DNA from: Treponema sp. UBA6852
Lineage (GTDB): Bacteria > Spirochaetota > Spirochaetia > Treponematales > Treponemataceae
DNA: 64,000 nt
Direction: 5' to 3'
Assembly (NCBI GenBank): GCA_002449305.1
Contig: DKDI01000042.1
Coordinates: forward strand, 1-64,000
The notes under the pieces were generated by a model. It had not been told where the DNA came from. It saw only the letters and a program-made list of their open reading frames with translations, and did no database searches. Within the stretch, counting starts at the first letter, position 1, and each line of letters opens with the position of its first letter. The position numbers and the translations under genes are program-made. Of the stretch, positions 9,047 to 17,087 are shown one piece after another.

Positions 9047-9075
9047 TTGTAGCACAACTTGAATTTCACTATTAT
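9047..9075 (+). promoter_or_regulatory. Promoter of metNI (leaderless type)
   Basis: TTGTAG at 9047-9052, a 17-base spacer, TATTAT at 9070-9075, then six bases to the metN ATG at 9082. There is no Shine-Dalgarno site, and I see no SAM riboswitch or MetJ-type operator. Confidence 0.7.
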
Positions 9076-9081
9076 TTTATT

Positions 9082-10101
9082 ATGCAGATTAAACTTAACA
9101 ATTTGAAAAAAACATATTCAGGTCCAAACGGAAAAATTGCCGCTGTAAATGGAATTTCACTGGATATTCCAGAAAATACAATTTTTGGAATAATCGGAAA
9201 AAGCGGAGCTGGAAAAAGCAGTCTTGTGCGTTTGATAAGCCTTCTTGAAAAGCCGGACAAAGGTGAAATTTTTTATGACAACGACAGAGTTGATAACCTT
9301 GGAAAACGCGAGCTTATTTTGCGCCGCAGAAAGATTGGCATGATTTTTCAGAATTTTAATCTGTTCAGTTCAAGGACTGCTGAAAAAAATGTTGCTTATC
9401 CTCTTGAAATTTGCGGAACTCCAAAAGAAGTTATAAAGCCGCGTGTTCAGGAAATGCTAAAGCTTGTTGGACTTGAAGACAGAGCCGCTTCTCCTATAAG
9501 CACACTTTCCGGCGGACAAAAACAGAGAATTGCGATTGCCCGTGCGCTTGCAACTCAGCCTGATATTCTTTTTTGCGATGAAGCTACGAGCGCTCTTGAT
9601 CCGCAGACAACAACTTCAATTTTGAATTTAATCCGCGACATTCAAAAGAAAATGAATTTGACAGTTGTAATGATTACTCATCAGATGGAAGTTGTGCGCG
9701 ATGCTTGTGAGCAGGTTGCGGTTGTTGATTCTGGAAAAATTGTGGAGCAGGGAAGCGTAAAGGAAATTTTCAGCTGTCCTAAGTCAGAAGTTACAAAAGA
9801 ATTTATGAGAGGAATTTCTTCGAATTCAAAAGATGAAATTGTGCGCTGGTCTGATGAAGGCGGGCAGTTTGAGCTTCATTTTATTGGAGAAAAAACCGGA
9901 GAGCCTGTTTTGAGCCGCATGGCAAAGCTGTTCGATGTGGAATTCAATATCAGGGCAGGTGGAATTCAGCGTATAAAGAATGAAGACATTGGAGCTTTGT
10001 TTGTTGATTTTTCCGGCAAAAAAACTGAAATAAAAAAGGCTCTTGATTTTTTAAGGGAGCAGGGCATTCTTGTTGAAGACATTTCTGGAGGAAAAAAATG
10101 A
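9082..10101 (+). CDS. metN: Methionine ABC transporter ATP-binding protein MetN
   Basis: The ATPase of a methionine importer. Walker A is at residues 39-47 (GKSGAGKSS), the ABC signature LSGGQKQR at 142-149, followed by a DEATSALD Walker B. The C-terminal part (about 255-335) fits the NIL domain that binds methionine and inhibits transport in MetN homologues. The gene overlaps metI by 4 bases (ATGA). No substrate-binding MetQ gene is next to it, so the lipoprotein component must be encoded elsewhere. Confidence 0.93.
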   Translation: MQIKLNNLKKTYSGPNGKIAAVNGISLDIPENTIFGIIGKSGAGKSSLVRLISLLEKPDKGEIFYDNDRVDNLGKRELILRRRKIGMIFQNFNLFSSRTAEKNVAYPLEICGTPKEVIKPRVQEMLKLVGLEDRAASPISTLSGGQKQRIAIARALATQPDILFCDEATSALDPQTTTSILNLIRDIQKKMNLTVVMITHQMEVVRDACEQVAVVDSGKIVEQGSVKEIFSCPKSEVTKEFMRGISSNSKDEIVRWSDEGGQFELHFIGEKTGEPVLSRMAKLFDVEFNIRAGGIQRIKNEDIGALFVDFSGKKTEIKKALDFLREQGILVEDISGGKK

Positions 10102-10751
10102 GTCAGATTTTTGCTTTAGTTGGACAGTCGTCTTTGCAGACTTTGGAAATGGTTTTCTTTTCTACATTATTTTCTCTTGTGCTTGGTTTTCCTGTGGGCG
10201 TTTTGCTTTACATTACAAATCCGACTGGAATTTCTCCGCGTCCAATTTTGAATCAGATTTTAAGCCGGATTGTAAACGTCTTGCGTTCTTTTCCGTTTAT
10301 CATTTTGATGATTGTGCTTTTTCCGCTTTCACGTCTTATGCTGGGAACAAGTATTGGAACAGAAGCTACGATTATTCCGCTTAGCATTGCCGCTGCTCCT
10401 TTTGTTGCTCGTGTAATAGAAACTGCTTTAAGCGAAGTTGATTCTGGAATGATTCAGGCTGCAAGAGCAATGGGCTCAACAAACTGGCAGATTATTTATA
10501 AAGTTGTTATTCCGGAAGCTTTTCCGTCTGTGATTTCAGGAATAACGCTTACAATTATAAACTTGATTGGATATTCTGCGATGGCTGGAACAATTGGCGG
10601 TGGCGGACTTGGAGACTTGGCAATTCGATACGGTTACCAAAGATTTCGCACTGATGTAATGATTGCGGCTGTTGTTGTTATTCTTGTGCTTGTTGAGCTG
10701 ATTCAGTTTATTGGAACTGTTCTTGTAAATAAAATGCTTAGCAAACGCTAG
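10098..10751 (+). CDS. metI: Methionine ABC transporter permease MetI
   Basis: A 217-residue inner-membrane permease with about five membrane segments and the EAA-type cytoplasmic loop (ARAMGSTNWQIIYKVVIPEA, residues about 124-143) that contacts MetN. The length fits the MetI family. It is translationally coupled to metN and converges on the DUF763 gene, whose stop overlaps by 4 bases. Confidence 0.93.
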   Translation: MSQIFALVGQSSLQTLEMVFFSTLFSLVLGFPVGVLLYITNPTGISPRPILNQILSRIVNVLRSFPFIILMIVLFPLSRLMLGTSIGTEATIIPLSIAAAPFVARVIETALSEVDSGMIQAARAMGSTNWQIIYKVVIPEAFPSVISGITLTIINLIGYSAMAGTIGGGGLGDLAIRYGYQRFRTDVMIAAVVVILVLVELIQFIGTVLVNKMLSKR

Positions 10752-11992
10752 ACTGTTTTTCCGCCCCAGCGAACTGAATTCTGCTTTTCATAGCTGATTG
10801 CTTTGTCAAAGTCAGCTTTTGGATCGCAGTTTTTTTCTATCTGAAGAGCGGCCGCATGAAGCCTGTTTATGCATTGGCTTTTGTCATTGTAGCCGAGCTT
10901 TGATTTTTCTATTGCGTCTCCTAGAACTCTTATGCTTTCATCGTAAATTCTAAGCGGAACAGGAAATGGATGTCCGTCTTTTCCGCCGTGGGCAAAACTG
11001 AATCTTGCCGGATCTTTGAATCTGCTTGGAGTTCCATTTATTACTTCGCTGATTAAAGTCAAGGATTGCAATGTTCTAGGACCAAGCCCCGGAGTTAAAA
11101 GAAGACTTTCAAAATTTTTTGCAGGACTTTCATAGGCGGTTGCAAGAACTGCGCCAAGCCTTTTTAAGTCCACATCTTTTTCTGTAACATTATGATGAGA
11201 AGGAAGTGTTATGCTCCTTTCATTTTGAATTTGGATTTCAGTTTTGTCTTCAAAAAGCTCTTGCTGAATTTTTTGTGGAAGTCCAAGTTCTTGCACGGAT
11301 TTTATTTCGGCGATTATTTTTTCAGGCTTTTCTTTTGAAAGTGCAAGAATTGAATTTCTTGTGCTGGCTGCAGAAGAATCCGTGAGATTTAAAATCAGGC
11401 CTTTGTTTTCTCCTGTAATTCCTGAATGCGGCTCTTCAATAAATGAATTTAAATTTTGCGAGCACCAATGGTAGCGGCGTGCTGTTTTGGTTTGAGTGTT
11501 CATTCCTTGCTGAACAATTGCCCAGTCGCCTTGGTCGCTTAAAATAAAATTGTGCTGATAAAGCTGAAATCCGTCTTGAACTGCGGCCCCGTCTACTTTT
11601 GCTGAAAGCCTGCTTGCGTTTACAAGAGAAGTTCCGTCTAAACCTGTCGCTTCGCTTAAATATAAAAGTTCTTGCGGTGTTCTGCGCGAATATTTTCCTC
11701 TTCCGCCGCAAACGCAAAGTCCGAATTCTCTAGCCCGCGGATTTATTCCACGCTTCAAGGCGTACATTACGCTTGTTGTTATTCCGGAAGAATGCCAGTC
11801 CATTCCCAGAACTGCTCCAAATGACTGAAACCATAAAGGATCGCTTAGCCTGCGCAAAACCTCTTTTTTTCCATATTGAATTAAAAGCGATTCTACAATC
11901 AAAGTTCCAAGGTCGCGCATTCTGTCTGCAAGCCATTTGGGAACTGTTCCAACATGAAGCGGCAAGTCAGCGTGTCCTGTTCTCTTTATCAT
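10748..11992 (-). CDS. DUF763 domain protein
   Basis: A 414-residue cytosolic protein that matches DUF763 from its start (GHADLPLHVG, then a WFQSFGAVLGMDWHSSGITT segment near 53-72) to a C-terminal segment near 370. Members occur in archaea and scattered bacteria; a nuclease or DNA-repair role has been suggested from distant similarity, but I cannot confirm it. Its ATG overlaps the end of rsmE (TAAAATG), so translation is likely coupled. The order symporter-rsmE-DUF763 forms one transcription unit. Confidence 0.8.
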   Translation of the reverse strand: MIKRTGHADLPLHVGTVPKWLADRMRDLGTLIVESLLIQYGKKEVLRRLSDPLWFQSFGAVLGMDWHSSGITTSVMYALKRGINPRAREFGLCVCGGRGKYSRRTPQELLYLSEATGLDGTSLVNASRLSAKVDGAAVQDGFQLYQHNFILSDQGDWAIVQQGMNTQTKTARRYHWCSQNLNSFIEEPHSGITGENKGLILNLTDSSAASTRNSILALSKEKPEKIIAEIKSVQELGLPQKIQQELFEDKTEIQIQNERSITLPSHHNVTEKDVDLKRLGAVLATAYESPAKNFESLLLTPGLGPRTLQSLTLISEVINGTPSRFKDPARFSFAHGGKDGHPFPVPLRIYDESIRVLGDAIEKSKLGYNDKSQCINRLHAAALQIEKNCDPKADFDKAISYEKQNSVRWGGKTV

Positions 11993-11993
11993 T

Positions 11994-12758
11994 TTAGTCC
12001 AAAACTCCCATTGAATCCAAGATAAGTGAAGCTGCGACAGTTGATGCTGTTTCAGTCCGTAGAATTCTTTTTCCCATGCTTAAAAGCTCAAAGCCGTTTT
12101 GCTTAAAAAGCTGACGTTCGGAATTTGTCCAGCCGCGCTCGCTTCCAATTGCGGCTACTGCTTTTTGCGGTTTTTCTTTTAATGCGCATGAAAGGCTTTG
12201 TGAAGGCTCAATGTTGTCAAGCGCAAAAAGTTTTCCTTCAAGGTCAATTTGTTCAAGGCAGTTTTCTAGCGTTTGGTGAATAAAAAGTTTAGGGATTTGA
12301 GTAGAGCCTGCTTGAACACTTCCGTCCAAAAGAAATTTTTTTGCTTCGCCTTTTGTTGCAATATCTGATTTTAAATACGATTTTTCACCAAGCTCTGTTC
12401 CTGTAAGATGAACTTCCTGCACTCCCAAAGAAGCCATGTCGCGCAAAAGTCTCTTGAGCTGAATCGGCCGGGGAAATCCAATAATCATTTTAAGAGGATA
12501 AAGTTTTTTTCCGTCGGATTCTGGTGTGAAGTCAAAATAAATTTTTCCGCCTTTGAATGTTTTTTTTCCGTCGGAAGATTTTTTTTCTTCAACAGAAATT
12601 TTTTTTATTATGGCAGTTCCGGCCTGACCTCCTATGATTCCTGCTGAAAAGCTTTCACCTTCTTTTTTATGCAGAATTTTCAGAATGTGCTGGGCGCGCT
12701 CATCTTGAATGTCAAGCGGATTTAAAATTTCTTCCGGGGAAAAAAGGCAGATGTTCAT
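11994..12758 (-). CDS. rsmE: 16S rRNA m3U1498 methyltransferase RsmE
   Basis: Methylates N3 of U1498 in 16S rRNA using S-adenosylmethionine. The SPOUT-fold C-terminal motifs are clear: IGFPRPIQLKRLLRDMASLG near 100-119, AIGSERGWTNSE near 204-215 and the LGxRILRTETAS knot near 228-240 (here SMGKRILRTETAST). The N-terminal PUA-like part is present. The gene begins directly after the symporter stop codon, so it is probably read by coupling. Confidence 0.92.
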   Translation of the reverse strand: MNICLFSPEEILNPLDIQDERAQHILKILHKKEGESFSAGIIGGQAGTAIIKKISVEEKKSSDGKKTFKGGKIYFDFTPESDGKKLYPLKMIIGFPRPIQLKRLLRDMASLGVQEVHLTGTELGEKSYLKSDIATKGEAKKFLLDGSVQAGSTQIPKLFIHQTLENCLEQIDLEGKLFALDNIEPSQSLSCALKEKPQKAVAAIGSERGWTNSERQLFKQNGFELLSMGKRILRTETASTVAASLILDSMGVLD

Positions 12759-12759
12759 T

Positions 12760-13989
12760 TTAAATGAATTTTCTAAGCTCCTGATGCTGAATCATTTTTG
12801 TTTTTACGGCGATTATGTAACTTCCGAACATTGCGGTAAGAGCGTCGATTCCGGCTGCATAGGCGCAGATAACGGGAACTGCATTTTTTAAAAGAAGATA
12901 GCCGGATTCAAATCCACGTCCGTACAAAAGGCACATCGAAGTTATTGCGGCAAACGGTCCGCCCAAAGGAATTTCTGCCAAAGCAAATGAAAGCAAGAAA
13001 GAAACTCCTGCAATCCACAAAACGTCTAGCACTGGAATTCCAAGGCTTGAGTAAGAGCGCAAAATAAGAACAAAGCCAGCTGCCTGGACTAAAGCTGCTC
13101 CTCCGCGTCCAAAAATAGAAAAAAGCGGAAACGAAAATGCGTTGATTCTTCTTTTTATTCCGAGGCTTTCTTTTCCGTGGCGAAGATTTAATGCAAGCGC
13201 AAGGTTTGTGTCTCCGCTGAAAAATGCGACCAAAAAAGGACAAATGGAAGCATACAAGACCCTGTAAGGATGCATTTCATGGCAAAGAAATCTTAATATT
13301 AGCGGATAGATAATAAAGGCTACGATGAGTAAATCAGCAGTGAGCATTATTATAAGTCCGTTGTAAACTCCGCTGCTTATTGCCGAAATAAAATCTATTG
13401 TCCAGCGGCACATTACGGCAATCATTCCGACTGCGAAAATTTCAATGAAAAAACTCAATACAATGTAAAATACTTTGCTAAGGGAATCAAAAAGTCCGAC
13501 TGCGGCTTTTGAAGCGTTTTTATCACTGGCGGCTCCAGCTCCTGCAAGTCCTGCAAAGATAAAGCAAGGCAAAAGATATGCGCCGTCCATCAAAGATTCA
13601 AACCCGGAAAAAGGAAAAAGTTTGGTTATCAAAGTCTGCCATGCAAATGAAGAAACTTCGGAAGCTTTTTCAGTTGTGATTGGAATGCGCGGAAGTTTTA
13701 TTGCAAGCGCGGAAACAAGTCCTAAAAGCATAAGCGCGAATGATGATGAAAATATTACGCCGAAAGTCCAGGCTGAAGCTTTTGTTAAAAGTTTTTCATC
13801 CCGAAGCTTAAAAAATGAAATTGAAACAGAAAAAAACAAAACTGGAAGAAGCGCGTATCTTCCAAAGCGGACTGCAATTTCCACAATAAAATCAAGAGCC
13901 GCTTGTCCCTGAACTGTTGAAGGTGAAAAAACAAGGGCGGAAATTAAACCGATTGCAATGCCAATTAAATATTTAAGCCAAATTCTCAT
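12760..13989 (-). CDS. Dicarboxylate/amino acid:cation symporter (SDF/DAACS family)
   Basis: A 409-residue membrane carrier with about eight membrane segments. Family landmarks are the serine-rich reentrant loop region and the C-terminal motif GGAALVQAAGF (about residue 297) with a later PLGGPFAAI loop. Substrates in the family are glutamate, aspartate or C4-dicarboxylates with Na+ or H+; this member diverges from GltP/DctA, so the substrate is open. It leads an operon with rsmE and the DUF763 gene. A TTGTAT-17-TATAAT promoter lies immediately before the ATG, leaving no room for a usual leader. Confidence 0.85.
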   Translation of the reverse strand: MRIWLKYLIGIAIGLISALVFSPSTVQGQAALDFIVEIAVRFGRYALLPVLFFSVSISFFKLRDEKLLTKASAWTFGVIFSSSFALMLLGLVSALAIKLPRIPITTEKASEVSSFAWQTLITKLFPFSGFESLMDGAYLLPCFIFAGLAGAGAASDKNASKAAVGLFDSLSKVFYIVLSFFIEIFAVGMIAVMCRWTIDFISAISSGVYNGLIIMLTADLLIVAFIIYPLILRFLCHEMHPYRVLYASICPFLVAFFSGDTNLALALNLRHGKESLGIKRRINAFSFPLFSIFGRGGAALVQAAGFVLILRSYSSLGIPVLDVLWIAGVSFLLSFALAEIPLGGPFAAITSMCLLYGRGFESGYLLLKNAVPVICAYAAGIDALTAMFGSYIIAVKTKMIQHQELRKFI

Positions 13990-13997
13990 AGCAACGG

Positions 13998-14026
13998 ATT
14001 ATAGCAAGGCTCAAGGAAAAATACAA
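13998..14026 (-). promoter_or_regulatory. Promoter of the symporter-rsmE-DUF763 operon
   Basis: On the minus strand TTGTAT (14021-14026), a 17-base spacer, and TATAAT (13998-14003). Eight bases separate the -10 from the ATG at 13989, so the mRNA is leaderless or has a leader of at most 2 bases. Confidence 0.75.
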
Positions 14027-14047
14027 TTAAGCAAAGTTTCCGCAGGA

Positions 14048-14851
14048 TTATTGAAGCAGCATCTGGTCGTTTTGAAGCGAATGCTTTTTTATGGCGCGGA
14101 ATTTTTCAATTATTGAATCCATTGTAAGTTTTTGCTTTTCTTCTTTTCCTATGTCCATTATAATTTCGCCTGAATCCATCATCAAAAGCCGAGAACCATA
14201 GTCAAGAGCGTGCTGCATATTGTGAGTTACCATCATAACTGTGAGATTGTATTCCTTTGCAAATTTCCGTGTAAGCTCCATTACAATCGCAGCGTTTGAA
14301 GGGTCAAGGGCGGCCGTGTGTTCGTCAAGCAAAAGAAGAGATGGCTTTGACATTACAGCCATAAGAAGTGTTAGAGCTTGTCTTTGTCCGCCTGAAAAAA
14401 GCTCAACATTGTCGCCGAGCCGGTTTTCAAGACCCATGTTCAGCTTAGAAAGCTCTTCTCTAAAAAAACTGCGTGTTTTATTGTTCAGGCTGATTTTTAG
14501 TCCTTTGAATCCTTTTTTTGATGCAATGATCATGTTGTCTTCAAGCGACATTTTTCCGGCTGTTCCTAAAAGCGGATTTTGAAAAATTCGTCCGATGTAT
14601 TTTGCGCGTTTGTATTCTTTGTCTTTTGTTATGTCCTTTATTCCGTTTTCTGTTTCAAGAAAAATCGAGCCTTCAGTTGGTGAATATGTTCCGGAAATAA
14701 CATTGTACAAAGTTGATTTTCCGGCTCCGTTGCTTCCGATTACAGTTATAAAGTCGCCTTTATTAATTGAAAGATTTATGTTTTTAAGCGCGGTGTTTTC
14801 GTCTGGAGTATTTTTGTTAAATGTAATTCCAATGTTTTTTAGCTCAATCAT
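14048..14851 (-). CDS. ABC transporter ATP-binding protein (TrpX-type tripartite importer)
   Basis: Cytosolic ATPase of the importer formed with the two upstream genes. Walker A GSNGAGKST is at about 38-46, the ABC signature is FSGGQRQALTL near 155, and Walker B LLLLDEHTAALDP near 172. It overlaps the permease gene by 4 bases. ATPases of this size paired with a BPD_transp_2 permease and an ABC_sub_bind protein are known as TrpXYZ-type or related aromatic/thiol importers in Firmicutes; the substrate here is not determined. Confidence 0.88.
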   Translation of the reverse strand: MIELKNIGITFNKNTPDENTALKNINLSINKGDFITVIGSNGAGKSTLYNVISGTYSPTEGSIFLETENGIKDITKDKEYKRAKYIGRIFQNPLLGTAGKMSLEDNMIIASKKGFKGLKISLNNKTRSFFREELSKLNMGLENRLGDNVELFSGGQRQALTLLMAVMSKPSLLLLDEHTAALDPSNAAIVMELTRKFAKEYNLTVMMVTHNMQHALDYGSRLLMMDSGEIIMDIGKEEKQKLTMDSIIEKFRAIKKHSLQNDQMLLQ

Positions 14852-15765
14852 TTTGAAGCTCCGTTTTTAGACGATTTGAATTTTTCTTTTAAATTTGTGC
14901 GGGAAATAATAAGGCAGATTATAATTAAAATTCCTGTTGCAAGTTTTAAGTCGTTCGGCGTTATGTGGATTTTGTATCCGTAGCTGCGGGCAAGCATCAT
15001 AAGCGCTCTGTAAATAAAAGAGCCTGCTATTACACGGAATGTCTGCACTGAAATTTTATTTGAGCGGATTGCAAATTCTCCGAGCATTAAAGAAGCAAGC
15101 CCTGAAACTACAATTCCAGTTCCCATTCCAACGTCAGCAAAGCCATTGTACATTGCCGCAAAAGCTCCTGCCAAAGCTGCAAGCCCGTTTCCAAAGCAAA
15201 TTCCAATTCCTCTTAAAATGCTTGGATTTATTCCCTGCGAAACTATAAGCTGCGGATTTGCTCCGAGCGCGCCCATTGTGAGTCCAAGGTCAGTATGATA
15301 AAAAAGATCGAGAAGAGCCTTTAGTGCAAAAACAAAAATAATCAGAAAAACAACAATTCCCCACTGCGGATCAACTGAAGGAAAATATTCGTACATTGAA
15401 TCAGAAATCTTTGAAAACAATGTCGGAATCTTTAAAAAAGAAACATTCGCTTTGTTTGACATAATTCTAAGATTCACGGAATAAAGCATTGTCATTGTTA
15501 GAATTCCTGCGAGCAAATCTGGAATTTTTAGTTTTGTGTAAACCGCGCTTGTTATAAGGCCTGCTGCAAGTCCTGAGCAAAATGAAATAAAAATCGATGC
15601 CGCCGGATTTATGCCTTTTAAAAGACAAGCTGCAAGAACGCAAGCTCCCAAAGGAAAAGAGCCATCAACTGTCATGTCGCAGAAATTCAAGATTCTGAAT
15701 GTTGAAAAAACACCCAGAACCATGATTCCGTAAATAAGTCCTTCAATTATTATTGATGAAATCAT
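14848..15765 (-). CDS. ABC transporter permease (BPD_transp_2 family)
   Basis: A 305-residue membrane permease with eight to nine hydrophobic segments. The family motif NFCDMTVDGSFPLGA is near residues 27-41, typical of permeases that work with ABC_sub_bind-type receptors. The start lies six bases after the receptor gene stop codon and the end overlaps the ATPase gene, so the three are one operon. Substrate unknown. Confidence 0.88.
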   Translation of the reverse strand: MISSIIIEGLIYGIMVLGVFSTFRILNFCDMTVDGSFPLGACVLAACLLKGINPAASIFISFCSGLAAGLITSAVYTKLKIPDLLAGILTMTMLYSVNLRIMSNKANVSFLKIPTLFSKISDSMYEYFPSVDPQWGIVVFLIIFVFALKALLDLFYHTDLGLTMGALGANPQLIVSQGINPSILRGIGICFGNGLAALAGAFAAMYNGFADVGMGTGIVVSGLASLMLGEFAIRSNKISVQTFRVIAGSFIYRALMMLARSYGYKIHITPNDLKLATGILIIICLIISRTNLKEKFKSSKNGASK

Positions 15766-15771
15766 AAGCTT

Positions 15772-16746
15772 TTATTTTTCTGAAAGTTTTCCGTTTTGAT
15801 ATATGAAGTTTGCCGAATCAATATATTTTTGGTCTATTGAAATTCCGCAGTTTTTGGCTGAATCCAAATCAATCAGAAAATCTGAATCAGAAGGATCTGT
15901 CATAAATCTTACAGGAAGGCTTGCAGGTTTTGCTCCGTTAAGAATTTTCACAACCATTTCGCCAGTCGCGCGGCCTGCTTTATAATAGTTGAATCCGCTT
16001 GCCATAAAAATTCCGCCTTCTTTTGCTGCTGTAACGTCTCCTGAAAAAATCGGCTTTTTTGCTTTTCCAAAAACATTTACAAGGCTTGCAATTGCACTGA
16101 AAACTGTGTTGTCTGTGGAAAGATAAATTCCGTCCACTCTGCTTACAATTGCTTGTGCAGCTTGTTTTACTTCATCTGATTTTGTAATGCTTTGAGTTAC
16201 AAGATTTATTCCTGCTTCTTTGCATCCTTTTTCCACAAGTGAAAGCGCGCTTGCAGAATTGTCTTCGTTGCTTGTGTAAATATATCCAAGAGTTTTTATT
16301 TTGGCGACTTCCTTAAAAAGCTTTATGTGCTGCTCTGTCGGAATCGCATCGCTCATTCCAGTTACATTGCGCTGACCATGTTCTACAGTTGAGACAAGTC
16401 CGGCTCCAACTGGATCTGTAACTGTTCCAAAGACAACTGGCGTAGTTTTTATTGCTGTGGCAAGCGCGACCGCTACTGGTGTTGCTATTCCAACCGCGAC
16501 GTTCACTTTTTCCGCTTTAAACTGATTTGCAATTTGGGCTGCGGTTCCAACATCTCCGTTTGCGTTTTGCAAGTCGTAATCCGCATCGATTCCAGCGTCT
16601 TTTATTGCATCAATTACGCCACGCTCAATGTCGTCCAAGGCAACGTGCTGAACAATTTTTGCAATTCCTATTTTAACTTTTTTTGCTGGCTTGGCATAAA
16701 CTGAAAATGCAGAAAAAAGGGCTGCAATAAAAATAAGTTTTTTCAT
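15772..16746 (-). CDS. ABC transporter substrate-binding protein (ABC_sub_bind family)
   Basis: A 324-residue periplasmic receptor with a cleavable signal peptide (MKKLIFIAALFSAFSVYAKP) and the two-lobed ABC_sub_bind fold; a GTVTDPVGAGLV segment, a TSNEDNSAS hinge stretch and a YKAGRATGEMVVKILNGAKP C-terminal segment are recognisable. The start at 16746 is chosen over an upstream in-frame one because AGGAGA precedes it and the signal begins there. The fold is the same family as the sensor half of the GGDEF-EAL protein at 45753. A structured leader of about 200 bases lies upstream. Confidence 0.9.
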   Translation of the reverse strand: MKKLIFIAALFSAFSVYAKPAKKVKIGIAKIVQHVALDDIERGVIDAIKDAGIDADYDLQNANGDVGTAAQIANQFKAEKVNVAVGIATPVAVALATAIKTTPVVFGTVTDPVGAGLVSTVEHGQRNVTGMSDAIPTEQHIKLFKEVAKIKTLGYIYTSNEDNSASALSLVEKGCKEAGINLVTQSITKSDEVKQAAQAIVSRVDGIYLSTDNTVFSAIASLVNVFGKAKKPIFSGDVTAAKEGGIFMASGFNYYKAGRATGEMVVKILNGAKPASLPVRFMTDPSDSDFLIDLDSAKNCGISIDQKYIDSANFIYQNGKLSEK

Positions 16747-16773
16747 ATTGTTTCTCCTATAAAAAGTCAATGA

Positions 16774-16905
16774 GGAAATTTCAATTTCCGATTTGGCTTT
16801 TTTGAGCATATTCGCAATGAAATGAGAATATGCAGTTGATAAGGAAGTTTGCAACGCAAACTTGTGAATAAAAACTTTGACGCTATTTCAGACGAAGTTT
16901 TTATT
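16774..16905 (-). promoter_or_regulatory. Structured leader with four hairpins before the ABC operon
   Basis: Four perfect inverted repeats follow one another in 132 bases: an 11-bp stem AATAAAAACTT/AAGTTTTTATT (16867-16877 with 16895-16905), an 8-bp stem with a 3-base loop (16845-16863), an 8-bp stem GCATATTC/GAATATGC (16806-16833) and a short stem GGAAAT/ATTTCC (16774-16789). They sit between a plausible promoter and the receptor start codon. I match them to no known riboswitch class, and no T-run marks a terminator. Confidence 0.6.
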
Positions 16906-16963
16906 GCACTCTCCTAATGTAAGAATGAATTTTTGTTTGCTTTGAAAAAGTTTCAGCATCTTT

Positions 16964-16992
16964 ATGTTACTACTAAAAGAAACGTTTGTAAA
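16964..16992 (-). promoter_or_regulatory. Possible promoter of the ABC operon
   Basis: On the minus strand TTTACA (16987-16992), a 17-base spacer and TAACAT (16964-16969). It predicts a leader of about 210 bases containing the hairpins. A GAAACGTTTG sequence at the -35 is a partial match (10 of 14) to the LacI operator at 19013. Confidence 0.4.
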
Positions 16993-17002
16993 TAGATTTA
17001 TT

Positions 17003-17038
17003 CAAAAAAAAACTGCCCGACAAAGTTTAACCTTTAGC
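17003..17038 (-). terminator. Rho-independent terminator downstream of putP
   Basis: On the minus strand a stem of GCCCGGC...GTCGGGC with an A/T-rich loop is followed by AGTTTTTTTTT. It lies about 50 bases after the putP stop codon. The outer end also carries an AATGACA tail like the dispersed palindromes. Confidence 0.85.
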
Positions 17039-17087
17039 CGGGCAATGACATGAAATTTCAAGTATGAAAATGATAGTCAATCAGAAT

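Noticed and set aside
8977..9081. SAM riboswitch or other methionine control before metN
   Set aside because: The promoter ends directly before the metN ATG, so there is no leader. The short inverted repeats present (AAACTA/TAGTTT, TATAG/CTATA) lie upstream of the promoter.
16895..16960. A leader peptide of 23 codons starting at 16959 (minus strand)
   Set aside because: There is no ribosome site and no run of one amino acid codon as expected for attenuation; it is mentioned only as an alternative in the leader finding.
16977..16990. Third LacI-type operator before the ABC importer
   Set aside because: It matches only 10 of 14 bases of the palindrome, without the outer GG/CC pairs; kept only as a remark in the promoter entry.
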